Assembly (NCBI RefSeq): GCF_014650115.1
Contig: NZ_BMUI01000008.1
Coordinates: forward strand, 283,069 to 347,068
Direction of reading: 5' to 3'
Length of the DNA stretch: 64,000 nt
DNA from: Streptomyces olivaceoviridis
Lineage (GTDB): Bacteria > Actinomycetota > Actinomycetes > Streptomycetales > Streptomycetaceae
Under the pieces are notes generated by a model, which was given only the letters and a program-made list of their open reading frames with translations, made no database searches and was not told where the DNA came from. Below are positions 6,853 through 14,189 of the stretch, in pieces (the first letter of the stretch is position 1; the number at the start of each line of letters is the position of its first letter). A program made the position numbers and the translations under genes.

Positions 6853-8955
6853 TCAGAGCCTGGCGCCGAAGGCCTGGGTCCACCAGGGGCCGCCCGAGCC
6901 GTCGTGGACGCCCACGCCGATGTCCTTGAACGCGCAGTTCAGGATGTTGGCGCGGTGGCCGGGGCTGTTCATCCAGGAGTCCATCACCGCCTGCGGGGTC
7001 TGCTGGCCCTTCGCGATGTTCTCGCCGTACGTGGACCAGCGGTAGCCCGCAGCGGTGATGCGCCCGCCGGGGCCGTCGCCGTCCGGGTCGGTGTGGTCGA
7101 AGAAGCCGCGGGCGGCCATGTCGTCGGAGTGGCCCTGGGCGGCCTTGTCCAGTTGGGGGTCCTCGGCGACCGGGCCGCATCCGGCGGCGGCGCGTTCCTT
7201 GTTCACCAGCGCGACCACCTGGGCCACCGTGCCGGTGGGCGCCGGCTGCGCCTGCGGGGTACGGGAGGCGCGCGGAGTCGTGGGCGCGGCCGGCTCGGTC
7301 CGGGGAGCGGCGCTCTTCCGCGTGGGGCGGGGGCTCTTGGAGGCGCTCGGCTTCTTCTTCGTGGGGGACGGGGACGGCGACGCCGAGGGCGACGAGGAGG
7401 TCTCGACGGCGCTGGGTTCCGCGAGGTCCACGACGGGGGCACCGGCGGTCCGCGCGGCGGTCGCCTCCCTGGTCCGCGCCGGTCCGGAGCCGGTGCCGAA
7501 GTACCAGAGGCCGCCGCCGGCCACACAGACCGCCACCACGGCACCCCCGACGGCCCGGCGCCGGACCCGCCGCCGTCGCCGCGCCTCGTCGCGCCCGCTC
7601 GTACGACGGCGAGAGACCGCCCGGAGCCCGACGGGGGCCGCGGGGTCGCTGCCGCCGACGCCTGCTCCGGCGCTGCCGGCGTCCGCCCCGCCCGCGCCCG
7701 GCTCCGACTCAGCGCTGCCCATATACGACTCAGCGCTGCCCGGATTCGATCCGGGGGCCGCGTGAGCCGACCCGGTGGCGGTCGCCTGTTCCGACCCGGT
7801 GGCGGTCGCCCGTTCCGGCCCCGCGGTCCCGTGACCCGAGCCGAAGGTCCCGTGATCCGCCCCAAAGGTGCCATGGGCCGGCCCGAAGGTCCCGTGGTCG
7901 GACACAGAGGTCCCGTGGCCCAACCCGAAGACCCCGTCACCCGGCCCGACGGCGCCCTGGTCCAAGCTCACGGCACCCTGGTCCGAACCCACGGCGCCCT
8001 GGCCGGCCCCGGCGGCGCCATGGCCCGGTCCCGTCGCCCCGAGATCCCAGCCGGACGCGCCCCCGTCCGACCCGGCGGTGCCGTAACCCGGCCCGCCGGC
8101 CCCCGCGTTCGTGTCCGGGCCCAGGTGGGTCGGCTGAGGAGCGGCTCCCGCGGTCAGGGTGGCCGTCGCCGAGCGTGTCGTCGCGAGGAGCGTCGACGAC
8201 ACCGCGACCAGCGCCAGCCCGGCCAGCAGGCCCTCCGCCGGCAGCAGGCCGCTCCACAGGCCGCCGCAGCGCTGGCACGCGCGGGCGTGCCGGGCTATTC
8301 GCTTGCGCCACAGGGCGGAGGGCAGCCCGTCCCAGGAGGCCAGCAGGGCGCGCAGTTCCTCGCAGGCGGGCCGCGTGTCCAGCGCCCGCACCACCACCCG
8401 GGCCGCCTCCAGCCGCGCCTTCATCCGCTGCACCCGTACCGCCGTGTGCTGCGGCGGCACCCCGAGGGCCGCGGCGACCTCCGCCCGGGTCAGCTCACCG
8501 GCGCACTCCAGCCACCACAGCGAGAGCACCTCCCGGTCGTCCGGCTCCAGCCAGCGCGTGGCGCGCGCGGTCTCCTGGCGCTGGCCGGAGAGCTGGAGCC
8601 GGACGATGGTCAGGTCCACGAAGTCGGCGCCGGGGTCGGCGACGTCGCCGCTCTCCTCCACGGCGTCCGGGGCGAGTCGGCGGTCCTGCCAGTGCGCCCG
8701 GACCCGGTTCATCGCGATGGCCACGAGCCAGGAGCGGAAGCTCTCCGGGGACCGCAGGTCGCCGAGCGAGCCGAGGGCCCGGAGCATGGTCTCCTGGACC
8801 ACGTCGTCGACGTCGACCGAACCGTTCAGGGCCCGCCCCACGATGTTGTACACCAGCGGGAGGTAGGCGCCGACCAGGGCGTCCTGGGCCGCCGGGTCCC
8901 CCGCTCGGGCGGCGTTCACCAGTGCCGCCGGATCCACCGTGTGCTGTGTCCTCAT
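6853..8955 (-). CDS. ECF sigma factor fused to zinc anti-sigma motif, membrane segment and CAP domain
   Basis: 700 residues. Sigma region 2 lies at about 14-95 (DVDDVVQETMLRALG, then FRSWLVAIAMNRVRAHW) and region 4 at about 135-190 (REVLSLWWLECAGELTRAEV). Next comes a zinc-type anti-sigma signature: Cys198, then His223-x3-Cys227-x2-Cys230. Residues 237-258 are hydrophobic and membrane-like; 290-380 are thirteen 7-residue Gly-rich repeats; 447-467 are Arg-rich; 468-486 is a second hydrophobic segment; a Ser/Pro/Lys linker follows; and 575-700 is a CAP domain (HSDDMA, GENIAKG, NSPGHRANILN). The layout suggests a sigma factor held at the membrane by its own built-in anti-sigma part and linked to a sensor or effector CAP domain. 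ECF families with long C-terminal extensions are known in actinobacteria. AGGGAAG precedes the ATG. Confidence 0.85.
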   Translation of the reverse strand: MRTQHTVDPAALVNAARAGDPAAQDALVGAYLPLVYNIVGRALNGSVDVDDVVQETMLRALGSLGDLRSPESFRSWLVAIAMNRVRAHWQDRRLAPDAVEESGDVADPGADFVDLTIVRLQLSGQRQETARATRWLEPDDREVLSLWWLECAGELTRAEVAAALGVPPQHTAVRVQRMKARLEAARVVVRALDTRPACEELRALLASWDGLPSALWRKRIARHARACQRCGGLWSGLLPAEGLLAGLALVAVSSTLLATTRSATATLTAGAAPQPTHLGPDTNAGAGGPGYGTAGSDGGASGWDLGATGPGHGAAGAGQGAVGSDQGAVSLDQGAVGPGDGVFGLGHGTSVSDHGTFGPAHGTFGADHGTFGSGHGTAGPERATATGSEQATATGSAHAAPGSNPGSAESYMGSAESEPGAGGADAGSAGAGVGGSDPAAPVGLRAVSRRRTSGRDEARRRRRVRRRAVGGAVVAVCVAGGGLWYFGTGSGPARTREATAARTAGAPVVDLAEPSAVETSSSPSASPSPSPTKKKPSASKSPRPTRKSAAPRTEPAAPTTPRASRTPQAQPAPTGTVAQVVALVNKERAAAGCGPVAEDPQLDKAAQGHSDDMAARGFFDHTDPDGDGPGGRITAAGYRWSTYGENIAKGQQTPQAVMDSWMNSPGHRANILNCAFKDIGVGVHDGSGGPWWTQAFGARL
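7816..8088 (-). repeat. Thirteen 21-nt coding repeats in the sigma-CAP fusion
   Basis: Residues 290-380 of the fusion fall into thirteen consecutive 7-residue units without an indel (273 nt). The best-conserved units read HGTFGPA, HGTFGAD and HGTFGSG; the general pattern is x-(H/Q/D)-G-(A/T)-x-G-x. The array is degenerate at its start and most regular near residues 347-377, as expected from slippage followed by drift. Confidence 0.85.
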
Positions 8956-9121
8956 CAGAGCTTCCCTGTCCTCGACGCCGAACGATGCTGTCCGTTACCT
9001 GGGAGACCGCTCGGCGCGGTACCGATAACAGTTCTTCGGAAAATCGTTCGACGGGAGACTCACAGGAGCGGCGCGACGGCCGCAAGGGAGGAGATCACAC
9101 CGTGGCGAACCCGGGCCCGGT

Positions 9122-9520
9122 TCAGGCTTCCTGACCGCCGGTCAGCTCGTTGGCCCGGTCGACCTCGGCCATGTGCTCCTCGGCCCAGTTCCGGACGGCT
9201 GCGAGAACGGTTTCGAGGGACAGTCCGAGTTCGGTGAGGCGGTAGTGCACGGCGGGCGGCACGGTGGGTTCCACCCTGCGCGCGACCAGGCCGTCCCGCG
9301 CCAGGTTCCGCAGGGTCACCGACAGCATCTTCTGGGAGACGCCGGGCATCCGGCGCAGCAGTTCGGCGAAGCGCACCTCCCCGGGGGACGCCTCCGCCAG
9401 CACCTTCACCGCCATCGACGTCCATTTCGTACCGATCCGGTCGAGCAGCCGACGGGTCGGGCACGCGGGGTCGAACAGGTCACCGCGCGGGGCGGTCGCG
9501 CCCTTGGCCTGGGAGGTCAC
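9122..9520 (-). CDS. HxlR family transcriptional regulator
   Basis: 132 residues, one HxlR-type winged helix. It has the family opening CPTRRLLDRIGTKW, the helix-turn-helix FAELLRRMPGVSQKMLSVTLRNLARDGL, and the wing ending VHYRLTELG. Only one cysteine (in PTRR context) is present, as in thiol- or quinone-responsive HxlR proteins, but sensing cannot be inferred from that alone. It is divergent from the alpha/beta hydrolase at 9618, with 97 bp between the starts containing TTACC-type repeats, so it most likely controls that gene and itself. Confidence 0.88.
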   Translation of the reverse strand: MTSQAKGATAPRGDLFDPACPTRRLLDRIGTKWTSMAVKVLAEASPGEVRFAELLRRMPGVSQKMLSVTLRNLARDGLVARRVEPTVPPAVHYRLTELGLSLETVLAAVRNWAEEHMAEVDRANELTGGQEA

Positions 9521-9566
9521 CTGAAGCTCACCATCTGACGGGAAAGTGCGGTCTGGTGGGGCCCAG

Positions 9567-9605
9567 GGTAGTTACCTAGCGTTCCCTTGTCACCATCGGT
9601 TACCC
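9567..9605. promoter_or_regulatory. Candidate HxlR operator between divergent genes
   Basis: GGTA-GT-TACC (9567-9576) is an inverted repeat and a second GGTTACCC half-like element lies at 9598-9605, about three helical turns away. Both lie between the HxlR gene and the hydrolase and could bind the regulator. Confidence 0.4.
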
Positions 9606-9617
9606 AAGGGATCCTTC

Positions 9618-10544
9618 ATGACCGTCTCCCCCGTCCCCGGCGTGCGGCTGCGCCGGGTCACCGTCAACGGCGTCGGACTCACCGTCGCCACGGCCGGTCA
9701 GGGGCCGGCCGTCCTGCTGCTGCACGGCTTCCCGCACACCTGGCGGCTGTGGACCGAGGTCATCGGCCCGCTGGCCCGCCGGTACCGGGTGATCGCGCCG
9801 GACCTGCGGGGGTTCGGCGACAGCGACCGGCCCGCGGACGGTTACGACGCCGGGACCCTCGCCGCCGACGCCGCGGGCCTGCTGGAGGCGCTCGACACCG
9901 GTCCGGCCGCCGTGGTCGGCATCGACCTGGGCACCCCGCCCGCCTTCCTGCTGGCCATGCGGCGGCCCGGACTGGTACGGCGGCTGGTGCTGATGGAGTC
10001 GATGCTGGGCGACCTCCCGGGCGCCGAGGAGTTCCTCGCCGGCGGTCCGCCGTGGTGGTTCGGCTTCCACGCGGAACCCGGCCTGGCGGAGACCGTGCTC
10101 GCCGGCCGCGAGGAGGCGTACATCGGCTGGTTCCTGGACCGCGGCACCCTCGGCCGGGGCGTGCGGCCGGACGTCCGTGCCGAGTTCGTCCGCGCGTACA
10201 CCGGGACCGGCGCGCTGCGCGCCGCGTTCGGCGCGTACCGGGCCCTGCCCACCGGCGCACGGCAGATCCGCGAGGCCGTGGCCGGCGCCCGCCTCACCGT
10301 GCCCGCGCTGACCATCGGCGCCCACCCGGTGGGCCGCGCGCTGGAACAGCAACTGCGGCCCTACGCCGACCGGTTGACGGGACATGTGATCCCGGACTGC
10401 GGCCACATCGTCCCGCTGGACCGCCCGGACGCGCTGCTGCGCCTGTTGGAGCCGTTCCTCGACGCGGACGAAGGACCGCACGGTCGGCGAGCGGACGAGA
10501 GCGCGCTCAGGCGGGGCGCGTCGCCGACACCGCCGTCACCGTGA
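9618..10544 (+). CDS. Alpha/beta hydrolase with aspartate nucleophile (epoxide hydrolase/dehalogenase type)
   Basis: 308 residues. The oxyanion motif is LLLHGFPHTW (residues 33-42). The nucleophile elbow reads VVGIDLGTP with Asp103 in the place of serine, which is the mark of epoxide hydrolases and haloalkane or fluoroacetate dehalogenases rather than esterases. The catalytic histidine is in DCGHIVPLDRP near the C-terminus. It is probably cytoplasmic. The ATG is preceded by AAGGGAT. It is divergent from the HxlR regulator and its last 38 bp overlap the convergent DUF4232 gene. The substrate (epoxide or organohalide) cannot be chosen from sequence. Confidence 0.82.
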   Translation: MTVSPVPGVRLRRVTVNGVGLTVATAGQGPAVLLLHGFPHTWRLWTEVIGPLARRYRVIAPDLRGFGDSDRPADGYDAGTLAADAAGLLEALDTGPAAVVGIDLGTPPAFLLAMRRPGLVRRLVLMESMLGDLPGAEEFLAGGPPWWFGFHAEPGLAETVLAGREEAYIGWFLDRGTLGRGVRPDVRAEFVRAYTGTGALRAAFGAYRALPTGARQIREAVAGARLTVPALTIGAHPVGRALEQQLRPYADRLTGHVIPDCGHIVPLDRPDALLRLLEPFLDADEGPHGRRADESALRRGASPTPPSP

Positions 10545-11163
10545 CCTTGTTGTCGCACTCGGTGATCTCCCCTTCGACGAGGGCCACTTGGTGTTTTCCC
10601 GCGCCGGGCAGCCCGACCACCAGGCTCGGGAACATGCCGGGCGCGGTGCCGGAGGCGCAGTACCCGTCCGCCCCGCCCAGCACCGGGACGAACGTCAGCT
10701 TCACCCATGCCCTGCCGCCCGGCGCGAGCCGCACCGGGGCCGCGCTGCCCTGGCGGGTCACTTGCAGCGGGAGGTTGCGCTCCGGGGAGCCGTTGCCGGC
10801 CACGGCCACCGTCGGGTGGCCCCGCACCCCGCACGCCCGCGCGGAGACGTTGGTGAACTCGACGATCGCCGCTCCGGTACCCGTGCCCGGGGGCCGGTGG
10901 GCGGCCTGGTACGCCGTCGCCTCCAACGCCTCCGGTGTGCAGGCCGGCGCCCCGGAAGCGGGGGCCGTGCCGGTCGGGGCGGCCTCCGCCAAAGAGGCAC
11001 TCGCCGACCGGGCGCTCGCCGTCGGGGTGCTCACCGTCGGGGTGCTCTCGGTCTCGGCGCTCGCCGTCCGGGCGGCTGCCGTCTGAGCGGTCACCGGCGA
11101 CAGGGTGGCGGCGATGGCGGCCAGAGCCGCCGCGGTGACGCGGATGCCGTGTCGGTCGCGCAT
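10507..11163 (-). CDS. Secreted DUF4232 domain protein
   Basis: 218 residues, ATG at 11163 after GGGGGAA. A signal peptide covers about 1-30, ending near ARTASAE. A Ser/Thr/Ala linker with TV/TA repeats follows (to about 70). Residues 75-215 form a DUF4232 domain: the first cysteine in APACTPEALEA, the pattern VEFTNVSARACGVRG, PVRLAPGGRAWVKLTF, a third cysteine in GYCASG and a fourth in TECDNKV, giving two likely disulfides. The domain is common in actinobacterial exported and lipo-proteins; its role is unknown. There is no lipobox here, so it should be released or wall-associated. A second DUF4232 protein, a lipoprotein, is at 39958. Confidence 0.82.
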   Translation of the reverse strand: MRDRHGIRVTAAALAAIAATLSPVTAQTAAARTASAETESTPTVSTPTASARSASASLAEAAPTGTAPASGAPACTPEALEATAYQAAHRPPGTGTGAAIVEFTNVSARACGVRGHPTVAVAGNGSPERNLPLQVTRQGSAAPVRLAPGGRAWVKLTFVPVLGGADGYCASGTAPGMFPSLVVGLPGAGKHQVALVEGEITECDNKVTVTAVSATRPA

Positions 11164-11320
11164 GGGATTCCCCCGGTTGTCCGCGGTACGTGGTCGGGGC
11201 GTCCGCCGCGGCGCCGGTGCGCACCGGCACGGACCGGACACCGGGGCACCGGGTTCCCCGGTGGGTCCGCTGTGACACGTGTGACACGGGTGCACGAAGG
11301 GCCGAAGTGGTGCGCGGAAG

Positions 11321-11380
11321 GTCAGGAGGTACGCGCAAAGACGAGGAGGTACACGGAGAGCGGACGAGGTACACGGAGAG
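11321..11380 (+). repeat. Three 20-bp direct repeats upstream of NAD kinase
   Basis: GAGGTAC recurs at 11326, 11346 and 11366, exactly 20 bp apart, inside units 11321-11340, 11341-11360 and 11361-11380. Units two and three share GAGGTACACGGAGAG. The two-turn spacing would place regulator dimers on one face of the helix. The rest of the 338-bp divergent spacer also has a doubled GTGACAC (11272-11287) and a small CACCGGG hairpin (11247-11263), neither assigned. Confidence 0.6.
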
Positions 11381-11501
11381 GATCGGTGCCGGATGCGCGC
11401 GGACGGTCGCGGGACCGGCTCCGGCGGCGTGGCGTGCGGGCCGGCGCGTCCGCGGCGAGGATGGCGCTCGGTACGAACCGGCTGGGAGGCGGTGTGCGGA
11501 T

Positions 11502-12575
11502 ATGACGGTGAACCGTGTCGGTCTGGTCGTGCACGGCGGGCGCGCCGAGGCGGCGACCGCCGCGCGGGCCGTGCGCGCGTGGTGCGCCGAGCACGCGGTG
11601 GGATGCGCGGACATCGACGTGTGGCAGGAGGGCGCGCGGCACAGCGCCCGCGAGGAGGTCGACAGCGCGGGCGATCCGGACCTGATCGTCACCCTGGGCG
11701 GCGACGGCACGTTCCTGCGCGGTGCGCGGCTCGCGGCCGAGAACGACGCCCTGGTGCTCGGTGTCGACCTCGGCCGGGTCGGCTTCCTCACGGAGGTCCC
11801 CGCCACGGCGGTGCGGGAGGCACTGGACGCCGTACGGGAGGAGCGGATCACCGTCGAGAGCCGGATGCTCCTCACCATGCGGGCGTCGTGCCGACTGGAG
11901 GTCCCCGCGCAGATGGAGACGCTGCTGCGGTACGGGCGGGGGCCGCTGCTGCCCCCGCCGCAGGTGCGCGGGGAGTGCGAGGCCGGCAACGACTGGGGCG
12001 TCGCCCTGAACGTCACCGCGCTGAACGACGTGGTCCTGGAGAAGCTGGCCCGGGACCGCCAGGTGTCGGTCGGGGTCTATCTGGCGGGCCGGCTGCTCGC
12101 CTCCTACTCGGCCGACGCCCTGCTGGTGGCCACGCCCACCGGGTCCACGGCGTACAGCTTCGCCGCGGGCGGTCCGGTGGTCTCGCCACGCGCGGACGCC
12201 CTGGTGTTCACGCCGGTCGCGCCGCACATGGTGTTCAACCGTTCGGTGGTGGCCGCACCGGACGAGCCCATCGCGCTGCGGGTGCTGGAGCGCTCGGGCC
12301 AGGCCGCGGTCAGCATCGACGGCCAGTTGCGCGGGGTGCTGAGCCCCGGCGACTGGATCGGCGTGTACGCCGCCCCGCGCCGGCTCAAGGCGGTCCGGCT
12401 CGGTCCGATGGACTTCTACGGCCGGCTGCGCCAGCGCATGAACCTCACCGACGCGCCGGCGGCGCTCGCCGACGGGGAGGCCGCTCCGCTGTGGCCGGTG
12501 ACGAGTCCGCGGCCGGGCGATCTGGCCCATCTGGCCCTGCCCCCGGTCCCCGACGACGCGCCCCGGCTGTCGTGA
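11502..12575 (+). CDS. NAD kinase
   Basis: 357 residues from the ATG at 11502 (GGGAGG 11 nt upstream). The kinase signatures are clear: LIVTLGGDGTFLRGAR with the GGDG catalytic loop, the helix LGVDLGRVGFLTEV, the segment ALNDVVLEK, and ATPTGSTAYSFAAGGP in the C-terminal beta domain. It phosphorylates NAD to NADP in the cytoplasm using ATP or polyphosphate. It is longer than typical bacterial NAD kinases (about 290-305 residues), with an insertion near LRYGRGPLLPPP and a tail of about 45 residues after the final strand. Streptomyces often carry more than one NAD kinase; this divergent form is probably the secondary one, so no symbol is given. Confidence 0.85.
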   Translation: MTVNRVGLVVHGGRAEAATAARAVRAWCAEHAVGCADIDVWQEGARHSAREEVDSAGDPDLIVTLGGDGTFLRGARLAAENDALVLGVDLGRVGFLTEVPATAVREALDAVREERITVESRMLLTMRASCRLEVPAQMETLLRYGRGPLLPPPQVRGECEAGNDWGVALNVTALNDVVLEKLARDRQVSVGVYLAGRLLASYSADALLVATPTGSTAYSFAAGGPVVSPRADALVFTPVAPHMVFNRSVVAAPDEPIALRVLERSGQAAVSIDGQLRGVLSPGDWIGVYAAPRRLKAVRLGPMDFYGRLRQRMNLTDAPAALADGEAAPLWPVTSPRPGDLAHLALPPVPDDAPRLS

Positions 12576-12699
12576 GGACGTGACCCGGACGGATGGCCGT
12601 GCGCACCACGGGGCGCCGCGGCGCCGGTCCATGTGCCCCGTGGTCGTATATTCCGTAGCGTAGGCGTGGGCAGGCCCACCGAAATAGGGAGATTTTCCG

Positions 12700-13200
12700 A
12701 TGTCGACAGTCGAGCTGAACACCAACTTCGGCCGTATCGTTCTGGAACTGAACGACGCCGAGGCGCCCAAGACCGTCGAGAACTTCCTGTCGTACGTGCG
12801 CGGCGGCCACTACGACGGCACGATTTTCCACCGGGTGATCAGCGGCTTTATGATCCAGGGCGGCGGTTTCACTCCGGACATGGACCAGAAGCCCACCCAG
12901 GCGCCTATTCAGAATGAGGCCGACAACGGGCTGAAGAACGACAACTACACCGTGGCGATGGCGCGGACGAACGACCCGCATTCCGCTACGGCCCAGTTCT
13001 TCATCAATGTTTCGGACAACGCCTTCCTCAACTACTCGGCGAAGAGCCCGTCCGGCTGGGGCTACGCCGTGTTCGGCAAGGTCACCGAGGGCCGGGACGT
13101 CGTCGACTCCATCAAGGCGGTCAAGACGGGCAGCCGCCGTGGCCACCAGGACGTCCCCACCGAGTCCGTGGTCATCGAGTCCGCCAAGGTTCTCGGCTGA
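12700..13200 (+). CDS. Cyclophilin-type peptidyl-prolyl isomerase, Gram-negative PpiB type
   Basis: 166 residues of a single compact cyclophilin domain without signal peptide, so cytoplasmic. Catalytic and binding residues are in place: FHRVISGFMIQGGGF (Arg and Phe/Met of the active site), the QFFINVSDN strand and GYAVFGKV. Sequence and length resemble proteobacterial PpiB more than the larger actinobacterial cyclophilins; a cyclophilin of this kind (CypB) is known from other streptomycetes. Several codons with A or T in the third position (att, ttt, cct, aat, gtt) stand out from the neighbours, which supports ancient transfer. A perfect terminator follows. The RBS GGGAG lies 9-13 nt before the ATG. 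Confidence 0.92.
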   Translation: MSTVELNTNFGRIVLELNDAEAPKTVENFLSYVRGGHYDGTIFHRVISGFMIQGGGFTPDMDQKPTQAPIQNEADNGLKNDNYTVAMARTNDPHSATAQFFINVSDNAFLNYSAKSPSGWGYAVFGKVTEGRDVVDSIKAVKTGSRRGHQDVPTESVVIESAKVLG

Positions 13201-13211
13201 CGCACACCCCC

Positions 13212-13245
13212 GCGGGGCGGCACCGGTCCACCGGTGCCGCCCCGC
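13212..13245 (+). terminator. Terminator between cyclophilin and thioesterase genes
   Basis: A perfect 16-bp inverted repeat (13212-13227 with 13230-13245) with a 2-nt centre lies 12 bp after the cyclophilin stop. The thioesterase gene converges on it, so it can serve both strands. Confidence 0.8.
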
Positions 13246-13271
13246 GCTGCTCGGCGACTACGGCCGCGGGC

Positions 13272-14051
13272 TCAGGCCACCGCTCCGGCGCCGGGACCGA
13301 GTCGCCGCAGTGTCGCCTCGATCCGGGCCACCACGGCCTGCTGCTGCGCCGCCAGGTAGAAGTGGCCGCCGGGGTACACGTGCAGCTCGAACGGGCCGTC
13401 GGTCTCCTGGTCCCAGGTCCGGGCCTCCTCCGGGGTCACACGGGGGTCGGCGTCGCCGGTCAGCACGACGAAGGGGCAGTTCAACCGCGGCCCCGGGGCG
13501 CGCCGGTAGGTCTCCACCGCGCGGTAGTCGGCCCGCAGCGCGGGCAGGATCATCTCCAGCAGGTCCTTGTCCTGGAACAGGGCGGCGTCGGTGCCGTCGA
13601 GCTTGCCGACCTCCTCGATCAGCCGTGCGTCGCCGCCCTTGTGGACGGTCTCCTCCCGGTGGACGGACGGACCCCTGCGGCCGGAGAGGAAGACCACCGC
13701 GGGAGGCCGCCCGGCGGACTCCAGGAGCCGGGCCAGCTCGAAGCCGACCAGGGCGCCCATGCTGTGCCCGAACAGCGCGAGGGGTGTGCCGTCCCCCTCG
13801 TCCAGCGCCTGGAACACCCCCTGGGCGAGTTCCTGGACCGACTCCGCCGGGGTTTCCGCGAGGCGGTCGTGACGGCCGGGGTACTGCGCCGCGAGCACGT
13901 CGACCGCGGGCGACAGCGCCTTGGAGACGGGGAAGTAGAAGCTCGCGGAGCCGCCGGCGTGCGGCAGGCAGAGCAGCCTGGGCGCGCCCGGTGCCGCCTG
14001 GTGGAAGCCGCGCAGCCACAACCGGTGTGCCGCGCTGGACCGGTCGGTCAT
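13272..14051 (-). CDS. Type II (editing) thioesterase
   Basis: 259 residues, alpha/beta hydrolase fold. The type II thioesterase opening LLCLPHAGGSASFYFP is present, followed by QYPGRHDR, the nucleophile elbow LFGHSMGA with Ser97, the acid in TGDADPRV and the catalytic histidine in PGGHFYL. These enzymes clear misprimed acyl groups from carrier proteins of polyketide or non-ribosomal peptide synthases. No synthase, carrier protein or phosphopantetheinyl transferase is visible within the window, so this copy is an orphan that must act in trans or remain from a lost cluster. It is divergent from the YheO-type regulator and may share its control region. Confidence 0.88.
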   Translation of the reverse strand: MTDRSSAAHRLWLRGFHQAAPGAPRLLCLPHAGGSASFYFPVSKALSPAVDVLAAQYPGRHDRLAETPAESVQELAQGVFQALDEGDGTPLALFGHSMGALVGFELARLLESAGRPPAVVFLSGRRGPSVHREETVHKGGDARLIEEVGKLDGTDAALFQDKDLLEMILPALRADYRAVETYRRAPGPRLNCPFVVLTGDADPRVTPEEARTWDQETDGPFELHVYPGGHFYLAAQQQAVVARIEATLRRLGPGAGAVA

Positions 14052-14102
14052 GTGTCCCCCTCGGTGGAGTAGAAGGCAGGTGCCGTCCTCGGCCCCTTCA
14101 TC

Positions 14103-14118
14103 CGATCACGAGTGATCG
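14103..14118. promoter_or_regulatory. Palindromic operator upstream of the YheO-type regulator
   Basis: CGATCAC-GA-GTGATCG has perfect 7-bp arms and lies 3 bp upstream of the -35 hexamer at 14122. It also lies about 50 bp upstream of the divergent thioesterase start. Autoregulation by the adjacent regulator is the simplest reading. Confidence 0.55.
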
Positions 14119-14121
14119 CTG

Positions 14122-14150
14122 TTGACCCGGCACATCCCTCTCCTTAGACT
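14122..14150 (+). promoter_or_regulatory. Vegetative-type promoter of the regulator/aldolase/dehydratase operon
   Basis: TTGACC (14122-14127), a 17-bp spacer and TAGACT (14145-14150) form a near-consensus HrdB-type promoter. The start of transcription should be near 14157, giving a leader of about 33 nt to the GTG at 14190. Confidence 0.65.
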
Positions 14151-14189
14151 CACAATCCAGAGATGGACGGTGAGTCTACGGAGGATGGC

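Noticed and set aside
13272..14051. A polyketide or peptide synthase cluster around the thioesterase
   Set aside because: No synthase, carrier or adenylation domain gene lies in the neighbouring sequence.
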